A DNA stretch of 64,000 nucleotides, from assembly GCA_002943765.1 (NCBI GenBank), contig PQWQ01000035.1, forward strand, positions 62,001 to 126,000, read 5' to 3'. A model generated the notes under the pieces. That model ran no database searches and was not told the DNA's origin. It saw only the letters and a list, made by a program, of their open reading frames with translations. Below are positions 47,582-59,700 of the stretch, in pieces. The stretch comes from Psoroptes ovis. Lineage: Eukaryota > Arthropoda > Arachnida > Sarcoptiformes > Psoroptidae. Within the stretch, counting starts at the first letter, position 1, and each line of letters opens with the position of its first letter. A program made the position numbers and the translations under genes.

Positions 47582-47849
47582 AGGATCAACAATCATTGGA
47601 TTTAATTGATCAACAAATCGAATTCGATTATTTGAATAATTATCAATTGAAATGACGATAAATAAATGAACACACAAGATGGCATTGGTAATTAATGCAT
47701 GTGTGTGTAACTGTGATCAGCTGATGTGAATGAAATGTTGATAAACACATAATTCTTGTGTTTTTATATAAATATGCTTTGGATTCCTCGTATTTCCATT
47801 CCCAAATAGCCACTACTATCCGAGATTCTTTCATATTAAGCTTTGAAAC

Positions 47850-48800
47850 ATGAATAATTTGACAATAAACATATTGGGCCTAGCACAACACGAATATTAT
47901 CGTTCATTTTTTCGATTTTCAAAACCCTTAAATCATTTATTGAATTTTGCATCCAGAAAAATTATGTCAACCAGAATCGACGACGATATTCAGCAGCCAA
48001 AAAATTACGATTACACAAACACTGCTGATCAACAAAATTTGAATCATCACCGAATAACTGCACTGGTCATTTGTGGACCATCTGGTTCTGGTAAGACAAC
48101 ATTATTAGGAATGTTATTGAAACATTTTCATGGTAATCTTAAATTTTCAGTTTCACGTAAGTTTCTAATGATTATTTTGTTCATGAAATTCAATGAAATT
48201 CTTTGATTATTAGATACAACAAGACCAATCAGGCCCAATGAAACCGATGGAAAATCATATTATTTCATTGATCACAAACGATTCGAACAAATGATTGCGA
48301 ATAATGAATTTATTGAATATTCCAAATTTTCCAACAATTATTACGGGACCAGCGTCACTGAATTACAATCAAACGCCAAGTGTGGCCAATTATCTATACT
48401 TGATGTTGATTTACGCGGAGTGATTAATCTGCAGAAAAAGAAAATATTCAAAGCTAAATATATTTTCATACGACCACCGTCATTACAATTTTTGGTAAGT
48501 CAATTTGATCATTGGATAATTTGATCATCAAATCAATGAAATGCATGGATATTTACACAGGAACAAAATCTACGTAAACGTGGAACCGAAACCGATGAAA
48601 CCATAGCCAAAAGGCTGGAACACGCCAAAGATGATCTAAAGTTGGCCGAACATTTGCATTTTGATTTAATCATTGAAAATATCCGATTAGATGAATCATT
48701 CGAAACATTAAGGAAATTTGTTCAGAATGAATTGAATGAATTCCATTCTAAATCGAGTCATGGTAATTGTATTGAATCAAATAATTCTAAGGCGCATTGA
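47850..48800 (+). CDS. GUK1: guanylate kinase
   Basis: Three exons, 47850-48156, 48214-48494 and 48561-48800, encode about 275 residues. The enzyme phosphorylates GMP to GDP with ATP. The P-loop is CGPSGSGKTTLL near residue 75. It is followed by SVSHTTRPIRPNETDGKSYYF, the GMP-binding segment with conserved Arg and Tyr residues (the first join restores the His-Thr-Thr-Arg). YYGTSV, ILDVDLRGV and a lid RGTETDETIAKRL complete the fold. The first ATG gives about 70 residues before the kinase core, with an early arginine/phenylalanine-rich, acid-poor stretch that resembles a mitochondrial presequence. A second ATG at codon 39 (KIMSTRIDDD) would yield a cytosolic form. It is convergent with GUF1. 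Confidence 0.93.
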
Positions 48801-48956
48801 TTAATGTCATATGTTTGAGAACCATTATTTATTATTATCAACAACAATTTCCATTCGAAATATACATGTATTTTGTTTTGTTTTGTTATTTTGTATATGA
48901 ATATTTATTTATATGTGTATTTATGATAATCAAAATAAATAACATTGAATCATTGA

Positions 48957-51127
48957 TCATCTTTTAAGCACATTGATAAATGTTTCAGCATCAATTTCAA
49001 TATTACCAATCATACGCATTCGTTTTTTACCTTCTTTTTGTCTTTGCAACAATTTCATTCGTCTTGTATGATCACCACCATATAATTTAGCTGTAACATC
49101 TTTACGATAAGCTTGAACGTTCGTACGAGCCAATACTTTTGAATTGACCAATGCTTGAATTTTTATCTTAAATTGTTGCCGTTGTAAATGTTCTTGTAGT
49201 TTATCACAAATTGATCGACCATATGAACGTGCTCGTTTGGCATGTACCAGCATTGATAGCTCATCCACTGGTTTATCATTGAGGCGAAAATCTAGCCGCA
49301 CCAAATCAGCTTCTTGATAGCCATCATTTTCATAATCAAACGATGCATAACCAGAACTAATCGATTTAAGATGATCATTAAAATCGATGATTATTTCACT
49401 CAGTGGGAAACGATATTCCAATAACAAACGATTATTATCAACATATTGAGAATTCAATTGTTCTCCACGTCTTTCCATACAAAGCGCCGTGATTGGACTT
49501 AGATAAGTATCAGGTGTTATAATGGTACCTTTAACCCAAGGTTCATAATATGTTTTAATTATTTGTACATTCGGTAATTGTGATGCATTCGTAATAGTTA
49601 ATTCATCTGTTTTATAATGTTTAATATTTTTTTCACCAATTATTTTTATCCGATATGGTACACTAGGTGCAGTCACCACTACAGGTGCATCGAATTCATC
49701 ATCTAACCGTTGACAGAATACTTCCATATGTAACAGGCCTAAAAATCCGAGTCTTTGAAAAATTAAAATAAATGATTAGTGCCAATTAGATCTAATATTT
49801 CTTTAAACTTACTTAAAACCATTGCCTAGAACAGGATGAGATTCTCGGGTCATTTGTACACTATTATCATTCAGCAATAATTTTTGTAGACTTTTATTCA
49901 ATTCGAGAAAATTGGATTTTTCACATGCATAAATACTTGCATAAACCATAGGGTTTGTTTTCAACGAACGGGTTTTGGTTTCACGATGTTCAACCAACAT
50001 TTTCATTCCATCCTCGTCATCATGTGTAACAATATCACCAATCGTTATGTCATTGTTATCATGAATATTGGCGACCAATACACCGACTTGTCCTGGTAAA
50101 AGAGTTCCAGGATCACCTGCAACAGATATTTGATACGGATGTAATATGTTCAATTCTTTGACTACATGTGCTTTCGTCGGATTGGTTGTTAATATTATTC
50201 GATCACCAACTTTGATTTGACCATCTATAATACGTATGAGTAAGACTATACCTTTGAATTTTTCATACCATAAATCAAATACAATAGCTTTGAGCTGTTG
50301 TTGCTGCTGCTGTCCATTATTATTGCTACTTTTTGGAGCTGGTAATCGTTCAATGACAGCGTTGAGGACATCTTCAACACCTTCACCAGTCTTCGCCGAG
50401 ACTTTTAATATTTCTTCACGATTAAAATCGAATAATTTTTTCAATTGATCCGAAACTGATTCAATGTCGGCATTTTTCAAATCAATTTTATTCAAAACAG
50501 GTATAATGGTAAGATCGGCAAGTAATGCATGATTAAAATGTGCAATTGTTTGTGCCTGGACGCCAGAATTTGCATCAACCAGCAATAATGCACCTTCACA
50601 AGCAGATATTGAACGCCATACTTCGTAGGAAAAATCAACATGTCCAGGTGTATCGATAAGATTCAATAAATATTCTTCACCTTGGTGATTCCAAAATAAT
50701 GAACATGTTTGTGCTTTAACCGTTATACCACGTTCACGTTCAACTTGTAGATTATCTAAAAATTGATTTTCGATCGAACCTTTCGGTACAGTACCAGTTA
50801 TTTCAAGTAATCGATCCGACAGCGTACTTTTACCATGATCAATATGTGCTATAATGCAGAAATTACGAATATGTTTGAGATCAAATTTAGATACATCGAT
50901 TTGCTAATCATTATTGAAAGATATAATAAAATAAATTAAGATTCAAATGAATGTACAATCTTAAATGTATGTCTTACATCTTTCTTATTTTGTTGTAGCT
51001 GTACTTTTTGAACGATTTGTTCATCATATGAAGTGCTGGATAGTAATAATTTTTGAAATTCAAAATTGACCAGTGATTTAAATTTATTTCTTGGCGCCAA
51101 TAATTGTCGATTTAAAAGTATAATCAT
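48957..51127 (-). CDS. GUF1: mitochondrial translation factor GUF1 (EF4/LepA)
   Basis: Three exons, 51127-50978, 50903-49813 and 49752-48957, give about 678 residues, the normal length. The N-terminus (MIILLNRQLLAPRNKFKSLV) is basic and acid-poor, as in mitochondrial presequences. The GTPase motifs are complete: AHIDHGKST (G1), RGITVKAQT (G2), DTPGHVDF (G3), NKID (G4) and SAKTGEGV (G5). The LepA-specific C-terminal domain follows, with LGFLGLLHMEVF restored by the last join, YEPWVKGTII, GYASFDYE and AKLYGGDHTRRMKLL. EF4/LepA acts on mitochondrial ribosomes, back-translocating or remobilising stalled ones. A Gln-rich stretch interrupts the loop after domain G. Its start lies about 100 bp beyond the stop of the GCP4-like gene on the same strand. 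Confidence 0.94.
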
Positions 51128-51225
51128 AATTTTAATTGGTATAAAAAATTTCAAAAATCTTATGAATTTAAAAAATTACAGCTGATTCAGTTTTCACTGC
51201 ACAATGTGCTGTCATCTGTCCATTT

Positions 51226-53153
51226 TTAAATGTTAAATAAAAATTCATTAAATTTCGTACGGATACGATTATTTAAATTTAAATTGATTGTTTCACGAAA
51301 TATATTCATTGCTTGATTATAATCATTTAGTAAAGTCTGTAAATTGTCTCTTGAATTTTGATTATTCACCATTTTTAACGATAATAATTGTTTACCGAGA
51401 TCAAGTATACGATTTATCAATTTATAATACTAAATGAAAAATGAAAATATGAATTAGAATAAATCTAAATAATCTAAAATAAAAGACTCACGAATGTATT
51501 GGTCATCAATAGATCATTCATAATTGATAACAATGTTGACAATAACAGCTGTTGTATGCCATTGATATTATCCAATGCGTTGATTTTCGAAAAAAATTCA
51601 TTCATATAATAATTAATTGATAATTTAAAATATGTATAAACTGTGTTCACAAATCGAATCAATAAGCTTAGAATATGATAATATTGAAATCGACATATGC
51701 TTTGAATATCATCGGAACTGGTCATTTTCGATTTCCACGCCTGTATAAGTTGCCAATGTATTAATTTAAATTTTTGTAAATATACAAATATTTGATGATA
51801 TTTTTCAATTATTTTATCTGTGATTATTATTTTAATGATTGGCGGTAAACGAAATGTGATTATGAATGAATTTTCCAACGGAATCGACTGATTAATGCTT
51901 GAACTTGAATTATCCAAATTTCGTTCTTTAATCGATATGAATGGTAGAAAGTTTGTTTCAACATGATCATAATCAAATGTACGACATAATGATTGAATGA
52001 ACAGCTTACGCAGGCTACAATCATTGCCTATATGTTTGTGGAATTTTAATTCATAAAAATTTATCCATAATAATTCACTTTCATGTAAATATAATGTATT
52101 CATATGTCGAATCATATCAATGGTATCTGTTTTCAATGATGTTTCATTCATTATAAACTGTTTCGAAAAGAATAAAATTAGAATTCATTGAAAAATCATC
52201 ATCAGATGATTCACTTACCTTGAATATTTTATTGGATAAATCATCTAAAAAATATCGAAACAATACACTGAAGTTGTATAATTCCATACGTTTGTCATAA
52301 TAATACCAATATAGATTTGAATCGAAAAATCTGATATCTTTGGATTTTATTTTCAAAATTTTCTTAATCAATTGACCGATATCGAATATTTTTATCACAT
52401 TATTCTCATCGATTTGTTCTGGTTTTAGACTCAAATCCAACAGTGTATTTGAATCGGTTTGAGATTCTTGTATGAAAAAATTGTTCGCATTAAAATTCAA
52501 CAGATTATTCATCAATTTTCCTCGGGTGATCCATGTAAATATTTGTTGATAAAATGGATCATATTCTAGTCTTAAATCGATGATTATCGATGTATGTCTT
52601 TGATATAGAATGCTTATCAATTCAAATAGTGTTTGACATGATGATTGATTGATTGAAATTGTTCGGAGCATATCGTTGAATAATGGATTATACTAAAACA
52701 TATTAAATTAATTCAAATATATAAAATATGTCAAATCAAGAAACTTACAGCGAATAATTCATTAAAATTACACAAAGAAGTATTGGAAATTGATGATTCA
52801 ATTTTGGATAAATCTCTCAGGAATTTGTTTCGAATTATCTTGGTTATCAAATCATAAATGGTAAATTTATATTCATCAAGTGCTAAGGGCAATGAAATCA
52901 ATCTTAAAATTCACATCATATCAATCAATATTGATTTACCTGTTGAATATTCAATCATGATTCCATTCAACTGTTTATAAGTTACAATCAATGACACCAG
53001 CTCTTGACGATTAAACCATGATAATGTGGATGCGAAATTTCTGTCATTCAAATATTCATCATCAACATCATTTTGCATATATGGTGCGATGAATTCCAGC
53101 AAAATTTGATTGAAATCAATTTCATATCGATCAAAATTAATTAATTTCTTCAT
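51226..53153 (-). CDS. TUBGCP4: gamma-tubulin complex component, GCP4-like
   Basis: Five exons were joined in frame: 53153-52940, 52882-52749, 52692-52219, 52157-51492 and 51429-51226, giving about 563 residues (human GCP4 667). The join of exons 1 and 2 reads STGALDEYKFTIYDLI, after which the Spc97/Spc98 N-terminal GRIP pattern follows: NELFAVYNPLFNDML, LFELISILYQRHTS, and FTWITRGKL before NFFIQES. In the C-terminal GRIP2 region FIITFRLPPIIKIIITDKII and YHQIFVYLQKFKLIHWQL resemble the wPLxxiftxxxlxxYxxxFxyLLxxk consensus. Such proteins build the gamma-tubulin ring complex. The sequence is very diverged and AT-biased; assignment to GCP4 rather than GCP5 or GCP6 rests on short size and spacing. 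Confidence 0.75.
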
Positions 53154-53330
53154 TTTTCCAATAATTAAATCAAAATCAAATTAATGAATTTTTTACCGCC
53201 ACATGCAATGATATCGATTGTATTGCGATGGTCAATACTTTCAGATCACATGTTCGAAATCGATTTTTTAAATGTTTACATTTTTTTGAAATTTTAAATT
53301 ATAAATTTTTTCACATTCATTTAGTTGAAA
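53154..53330. promoter_or_regulatory. 177 bp divergent promoter, GCP4-like / TRMT112
   Basis: The start codons of the two outward-facing genes are only 177 bp apart, so both promoters and 5'UTRs must share this stretch. No TATA box with convincing spacing was seen. Confidence 0.55.
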
Positions 53331-53764
53331 ATGAAACTTTTAACACACAATTTCCTCACATCAAAATGCTTGAAAGGTGTTGTCAATGGTTATCCATTGA
53401 AATTGGTTGTAAGTAATTGTTCTCGAAACAAAATCGACCATTAGAATCATATGTTTGAATGCGTGTATTTTCCGTTTAGGTAAATGAAATGAATCAAACT
53501 GAAGTTGAATTCAATCCAGATTTCATTAAAAGAATTTTGCCAAAAATGGAATATGATGCGCTAAGAGATACAGCCACGACTGTAGGTGTTGAATTACCAG
53601 CCGTAAAAGATGAGACAAATAGTGAAGATTTTCTACGGAAACTTCATCATGCTTTGCTTGAAGTTGAAATTATCAATGGTGATTTGATATGTCCTGAAAC
53701 TGGCCGTAAATTTCCAATCAAAGATGGTATACCGAATATGCTATGCAATGAAGATGAAGTTTAA
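53331..53764 (+). CDS. TRMT112: multifunctional methyltransferase activator TRMT112
   Basis: Exon 1 (53331-53408, MKLLTHNFLTSKCLKGVVNG) and exon 2 (53480-53764) encode about 120 residues, the usual size. Landmarks are the N-terminal MKLLTHNxL, the central helical insertion and the C-terminal half of the beta domain LICPETGRKFPIKDGIPNML. TRMT112 is an obligate partner that stabilises several SAM-dependent methyltransferases acting on tRNA, 18S rRNA and eRF1. Its TAA (53762-53764) overlaps the TAA of the minus-strand gene within the palindrome TTAA, so the two coding regions share 4 bp. It is divergent from the GCP4-like gene. Confidence 0.94.
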
Positions 53765-55565
53765 TCCATATGAACCGCATATTTTTGATAATCAAAGCTT
53801 GGTTTTTTGTCTTGTTTTTCTGGATCAAAATAAATCGATTCATCTATTTCATTATTTTCTTGGTGTAATTCTTTGTATCGGATTAATTGTCTGCCAATCG
53901 AGCCCTTTTTATTAGATTTTTGTGCACCGATCCTCGTGGCACCTTGATAATCATCACCGCAATAATCTTTAGGTCCTTGCTTTATTGACAAATCTGGCCC
54001 ATTTCTTATACAAATCGGTCCTATTCGTTCATTTCTTTTTGTTCTGTACGATAATAATAATAATCATCAGAAATTATCATACGATAAAATACAATTAATC
54101 TTACATTTTATTTTTATAATCAGGCCCTTTCTTGTTTGATTTTTCTGGGCCTACTGCTTTTTTAACCAATGACTTTGAACCGATATCATTGTCATCTTGA
54201 GTCGATATACATTTATCAATGGTTTGAATTGATTTCGGTTTTAAATCCCTCGAATTTTCATCATAAATTTCAACAATAATCATGTGTCCAAATAAATCTT
54301 GTATAATTGAATTGGTTTGAATTTGTCTTGATGTATATATTAATCGTTTCAAAGGCCGAATTTTATCTGGTAACGAATGTATCATGTAATTTTCATCATT
54401 TTGTGGTGTCATCGTTTGCAAAAATGTTGATGCTAATTCTTGATCAAATTTTGTCGATTCTAGTGCCCAATTAATCAGGAATATATCAACTGTCGGATAC
54501 ATTCCGATTAGGTTCTTGCGTACTGAACAAAGAGAAAAATTAAAAATGAAATCAATTTCACTGCAGCAAACAATCCTCTAGACTTACTATCTTCTTGTTC
54601 CCATAAATTTGGATGATATCTATCTTGAAATATCAAACTTTTCGGCCGCGATGCTTGTAATCGTTCATTTGCTTCTTTAAGCAATGCAGTTTCCGATAAT
54701 TTTGACATTCGAATTTCGATCACTTCCGAATGTTCATGTCCAAGCGATTGAAGATGTTTAATGACAAGTCCAGCATCGAAATCATTTTTAAACAATAAAT
54801 CCAGTAACATTATCTCATCAACTTTGGGAAATGCAAATTTTAAATATTTCAGTTTTAATTGTGGCTTTTTCGAATGTTTATATCTAGTTGTATTGAAAAG
54901 ACCAAATAAATTAAGTAAAGCTTCAATGGTTGGATGTTCCCTATTTTCATTTTGTATCAATAATTTTCTGATGTATTCCGATTCAATGTGTGGAAATGAT
55001 TGTCGAATTTTATAATATAGCGCTTCATCGACGATTACATTGCCATTGACTGGTTTACGATTATAGTTTTGTGCTAATAACGCACTAATGACCAAATTTT
55101 CACGATTTTTATATAATCTGGTTAATTGTTTAACATAGAATCGATCAACATCGGGAAATTGTTCACAAATACGATCAATATTGGCTTGTTTTTCACTTGT
55201 AGCCTTGATTTTCTTTCCCAATGATTTTTCAAATGTTGGCGATGGTTGTAATTCAATGTATTCTTCTTCATTTTTCCATTCTTCAGATGTTGTTGATGAT
55301 GATGAATCAGTGGTTGTCGCTTCATCATCAGATTCTCGAATAAAATAACTTGAAATAAGTATAAGTATTGAAATGTTTTGGATTGGATTACACTCAGAAT
55401 TTTTGGTACTCACTATCTTTTAGATTTTGGATCAAATTTACAAAACCAATCGACCGGTAGTATATGATCATGATTAACGGAACGAAATGGCCATAAACCT
55501 TCGCTCGATGATCGACCACGTATTAATTGTTCATACTTGAATATATTATCAATCAATTTTGCCAT
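53761..55565 (-). CDS. unrecognised protein with CUE/UBA-like helical repeats and Gly-Pro-Lys-rich tail
   Basis: Four exons joined in frame: 55565-55414, 55348-54588, 54522-54105 and 54043-53761, giving about 537 residues. The N-terminus (MAKLIDNIFKYEQLIRGRSS) leads to an acidic Ser/Thr-rich linker. Two or three helical blocks follow, each built as a hydrophobic-Pro motif with a three-helix pattern: ICEQFPDVDRFYVKQLTRLY, IRQSFPHIESEYIRKLLIQN and LKFAFPKVDEIMLLDLLFKN. Each resembles a CUE/UBA ubiquitin-binding unit (FP, then leucines and ALL or similar). The C-terminal region contains two SNKKG strings in GP- and K-rich context, not tied to a family I know. A ubiquitin-related role is inference. 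Its stop overlaps that of TRMT112. Confidence 0.72.
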
Positions 55566-55809
55566 TTTTTAAACATAGAATTTTCACACCAAATCAATTC
55601 TGTAGAATCCAACGCCCTAAAGAATTTGAGACTATTCCAAAATTGCATGAAAATAGGAATCTGAGAATTTCGCAATAATAGTTTGCTATTGAAACAATAG
55701 ATGGCGGTACTGGTTCTAAAAAATTTTAAATTTTTAAAAATTTAAAATTCCCATAAATGGCAATATTGTGAGTTGTTGAACGAATGCAAGATGTTGCGTT
55801 TCAACAACG
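55566..55809. promoter_or_regulatory. 244 bp divergent promoter, CUE-like gene / glycosyltransferase
   Basis: Gap between outward-facing start codons. It contains the foldback TTTTTAAATTTTTAAAAATTT-type A/T palindromes near 55720-55745 and no coding signal. Confidence 0.45.
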
Positions 55810-56784
55810 ATGCTTCGAAGATTGAGGAAATTTTTAATTTTATTATTAATTCTCGTGATCTTTTATCCGATCATCCATAAAATGTTTGCAAATCAATCTA
55901 ATAATCCATCCAATGATTGGAGTATAAGCACCAAATGTAATGAAGATCAACATTTGCTAAGAATTATGAAAAAGCCATGGAAATTCAAAACCTGTGCCAA
56001 CCTTAAATTATTACTATTAATCCATTCATCATTAAATCATTTCAAACATCGAGATATTCTACGGCGTCATTTGTATTCCATTGACTGGTCAATCGTTTTT
56101 GTATTGGGAAATTCATTGACAAAAGACAAGTGGCTAGAGAATCGAATCAATCATGAATCTGACCAAAATGGTGATATATTACGCTTACGATCATTCATTG
56201 ATACATATCATAATTTAACATTGAAACATTTATCCGGGTTATTGTGGGCGATCGATAATTGCCGCAAGCAATCATTGTTGTACGTATTGAAAATGGATGA
56301 TGATATATTTGTTGATCGAATTTTATTGAAAAAATATTTAAAACATTTATCGTTGAATAATCAAACCAATAATCACGTGATCCATTGTTATAGAATGGAT
56401 AATACAAAACCAATACGAGATAATCAATCAAAATGGTTTGTATCGGTGAATGATTATCCACTGGATCGCTATCCACCGTATTGTTCTGGTTGGGCATATT
56501 TAATAAGGGTGGAAACCCTTCAAAAATTATTATGTCACGTGAATTATGAGAATTTATTTTGGATTGATGATATTTACGTGACAGGTATATTAAGGCTGTC
56601 CACGAATATCGAACTGGTGGCAATTAATAATTTATTTAATTTGGGTCTAATGACCCTAAAAAATTGGTTACAATTCGATGGCCGTACCAAATGGTTTTAT
56701 ATATTTAGTCAAACAAATAATGATTTATTATTGATGCACAATGCATATCGACAATTGGCTAAAAATAATTTATTAATAAATTGA
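55810..56784 (+). CDS. family GT31 beta-1,3-galactosyltransferase-like enzyme
   Basis: One exon, 324 residues. A short basic head (MLRRLRKF) precedes a signal anchor (LILLLILVIFYPII), giving the type II Golgi topology. The GT31 pattern is present: LLLIHSSLNHFKHRDILRRH near the start of the domain, SIVFVLG, a DxD-type metal motif in YVLKMDDDIFVD near residue 160, YPPYCSGWAYLI and WIDDIYVTGIL, where E/D-DVYVG is usual. Catalytic features therefore look intact. Acceptor specificity cannot be predicted; relatives add beta-1,3-linked Gal or GlcNAc to glycans. At least one sequon (NLT, near residue 137) could be glycosylated. It is convergent with the Pro-repeat secreted protein, with 10 bp between stop codons. 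Confidence 0.88.
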   Translation: MLRRLRKFLILLLILVIFYPIIHKMFANQSNNPSNDWSISTKCNEDQHLLRIMKKPWKFKTCANLKLLLLIHSSLNHFKHRDILRRHLYSIDWSIVFVLGNSLTKDKWLENRINHESDQNGDILRLRSFIDTYHNLTLKHLSGLLWAIDNCRKQSLLYVLKMDDDIFVDRILLKKYLKHLSLNNQTNNHVIHCYRMDNTKPIRDNQSKWFVSVNDYPLDRYPPYCSGWAYLIRVETLQKLLCHVNYENLFWIDDIYVTGILRLSTNIELVAINNLFNLGLMTLKNWLQFDGRTKWFYIFSQTNNDLLLMHNAYRQLAKNNLLIN

Positions 56785-56794
56785 TTTAAAGAAA

Positions 56795-59700
56795 TTAATG
56801 GCATTTATGTTTTTTGAGCAATGTTTTAGTGTCGAATCGATTCATATAAGTTGATGGTACAATGGTAACATTATCATCGAATAGGAAACAATCGTCTTTT
56901 GGTGTTTGTTTGACAAACATCAACAAACCTGATGCTGTTTCCAGTTGTGGACAACTGGCCAAACATTTTTCATTCAATACAAATTCATAATTTTTGTTCA
57001 ATTGTTCATCATCATCATCAGTCGATTTAATTTGTTTGGTTACGTTGAATTTGAAACTGTTTTCAAGTTCGTCGAATTTCGATTCAAATACATGACTATA
57101 ATCACAAATCGTGCTCAATTCATCGCCAATATTGTCAAAACATGTTGGACAAGATGTTGGTTTGGTCGCGCAAACATCGCTTACATTATATGATGATGCA
57201 TAGTAATCATCAAATAAGTTTGTTCCACGGAATAATGGGAATTTTCGAATCAATGATCGTTTATATGCGGCTGGTGCAACAGCTGCATATCCAACTGCTA
57301 CTGGTGCCGGAGGAGCATACGATGGAAGAATCGGTGCCGTAAGATTGTATGATTCTATTTTTTTCGAATATGTAAGTTTTGGATGAGGAGCATAGCCAGC
57401 AACAGGTGGATAAGCTGGTAGTGCAGGAGGTGGTGGTGGTGGAGCATATGCTGGCAATGCTGGAGGCGGTGGCGGTGGGACATATACTGGTGGTGCCGGA
57501 GGTGGTGGTGGTGGTGGTGGGATGTATGCAGGCGGTGCTGGAGGTGGTGGTGGTGGAGCATATGCTGGCAATGCTGGAGGAGGTGGCGGTGGGAGATATG
57601 CTGGTGGTGGAGGAGGAGGAGGCAGTGGTGGTGGAGCATATGCTGGTGGTGGAGGAGGAGGCGGTGGTGGTGGAGCATAGGCTGGTGGTGCCGGAGGTGG
57701 TGGCGGTGGAGCATATGCTGGCGGTGCCGGAGGTGGTGGTGGTGGTGGTACATATGCTGGTGGTGCCGGAGGTGGTGGCGGTGGAGCATATACTGGGGCT
57801 GCAGGAGGTGGTGGTGGCGGGACATATGCTGGTGGAGCTGGAGGAGGTGGTGGCGGTGGAGCATATGCTGGCGGAGCTGGAGGTGGTGGCGGCGGGACAT
57901 ATGCTGGTGGAGCTGGAGGAGGTGGTGGCGGGACATATGCTGGTGGAGCTGGAGGTGGTGGTGGCGGGACATATGCTGGTGGAGCTGGAGGAGGTGGTGG
58001 CGGTGGAGCATATGCTGGCGGAGCTGGAGGTGGTGGCGGCGGGACATATGCTGGCGGTGCCGGAGGCGGTGGTGGTGGAGCATATACTGGGGCTGCAGGA
58101 GGTGGTGGTGGCGGGACATATGCTGGTGGAGCTGGAGGAGGTGGTGGCGGTGGAGCATATGCTGGCGGTGCCGGAGGTGGTGGTGGTGGGGCATATGCTG
58201 AAGCTGCTGGAGGCGGTGGTGGCGGGACATATGCTGCTTTAGGTAGAGCAGGTGGAATATATACTACAGCTGGTGCATTGTAAGCTCGATCGTTGATCGA
58301 TGATTGATTATCAGATTGATCAATTGATCTTCGATATGGAGAATTGTAAGCAGGAATTAATGGTTGTGGTGCAGGATAAATTCTCTGAGGCAAACGAGTA
58401 ACATTTTTAGTGATTTCATAATTAATTTTGAGTAATTTAGGAGGACTGTATTTGGGCCCATCATGGTTAACACGATTATATCCTTGATGTGGATAGATTT
58501 CCGGAACTTTATTGTATAATTTATATTTTGCATCAAAATAGCCAGTTGTTAACAACCCTGGAGGTTTTGTATAGATATTATAATGTGCATAGGAAAAATC
58601 TTTTTGGCTATGTGGATAATCGGACATTGTCACAGCTGATGATGGCATATAATTTGGCTGATTGAAAAATATAGAAAATATTTAAGAAACACAATCAATT
58701 GTCATGTCGAACACACACTAACGGTCGGGATATACTCACTTAGATTGATCTCAACAATTCATTCAAAGGCGAAAACCAAAGTCCCAACCGAAGTGTGTTA
58801 ACCACAATCATTCATTTTTGAAGCCCAAACACAAAGATTCAAGATAAACAAACATTCAAATACTTACAGCATTACGAGTGATGGTAGCACGATCACTATT
58901 AGCGATTAATTGTTGAATTAATTGCAGCGCAACATCACGTGTCAATTCATGTGTTTCGGGCAACACAATCGCCTTAGGCTGTGGTACAGATTGCGCAATG
59001 GTCACAGCTGATTGTTGCTGCTGCTGCTGCTGCTGCTGCAGAATAGGTTGTTGTTCATTATCATTTAACAATGATTGTGATGTTTGAGGCTGTTGCTGTT
59101 CATTAGTTTGCAGGGTTTGACCGGTGACTAATTGTGATACCTGTTGGCCAACACTTTGCATTGTTGATTGTAGGTTTGATGTAAATGATGTTAGTGGGTT
59201 ATTTTCGAAACTAATCGTTTCACTGGTGGCGCCACTTTGTCTTACGGCCGTACATTTATTCAAATCATCACATTGTCCCAGAGAGAGGATGGCATTATTA
59301 TCTAATGTAATCAATTGTTGTTGTTCATCAAAATTTTTATGATCCATCAATAAACAATATGTTTGATTGAAATTAATCTGATCTTGACAAATGAATTTTG
59401 CTGCAATTTTCATTCCGTTAGCTGGCAATAGCTTCAACGCATCGGGTCCATGTTTAACATTTATTGATTTAAGTATTAAACAATTATCTCGGTTATCGAA
59501 TTCAACTTCGGTGACTATAGATTGATTGATTGAACAATAATTTAAAATTACATACAGGATTTCAAGTTTTAATTCGTAATTTTAAAGTTGATTTTCGTAG
59601 TTTTGAATAGAATTTCAAATTGTATAATTACGAAATTCATTTTTAAAACTACGAATTAAAACTTTAAACTCTGTAATTAATTTAATGAACATTAATTTAT

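Noticed and set aside
50236..50448. Cys-rich open frame (six consecutive Cys) antisense to GUF1
   Set aside because: Reverse reading of the GUF1 Gln-codon run; no independent support.
57355..58242. Long open frames on both strands across the Pro-repeat array (about 290 codons each)
   Set aside because: They arise from the 3-bp-periodic GC-rich minisatellite. They encode only His/Leu/Gln- or Val/Glu-rich low complexity and lack splice or start context.
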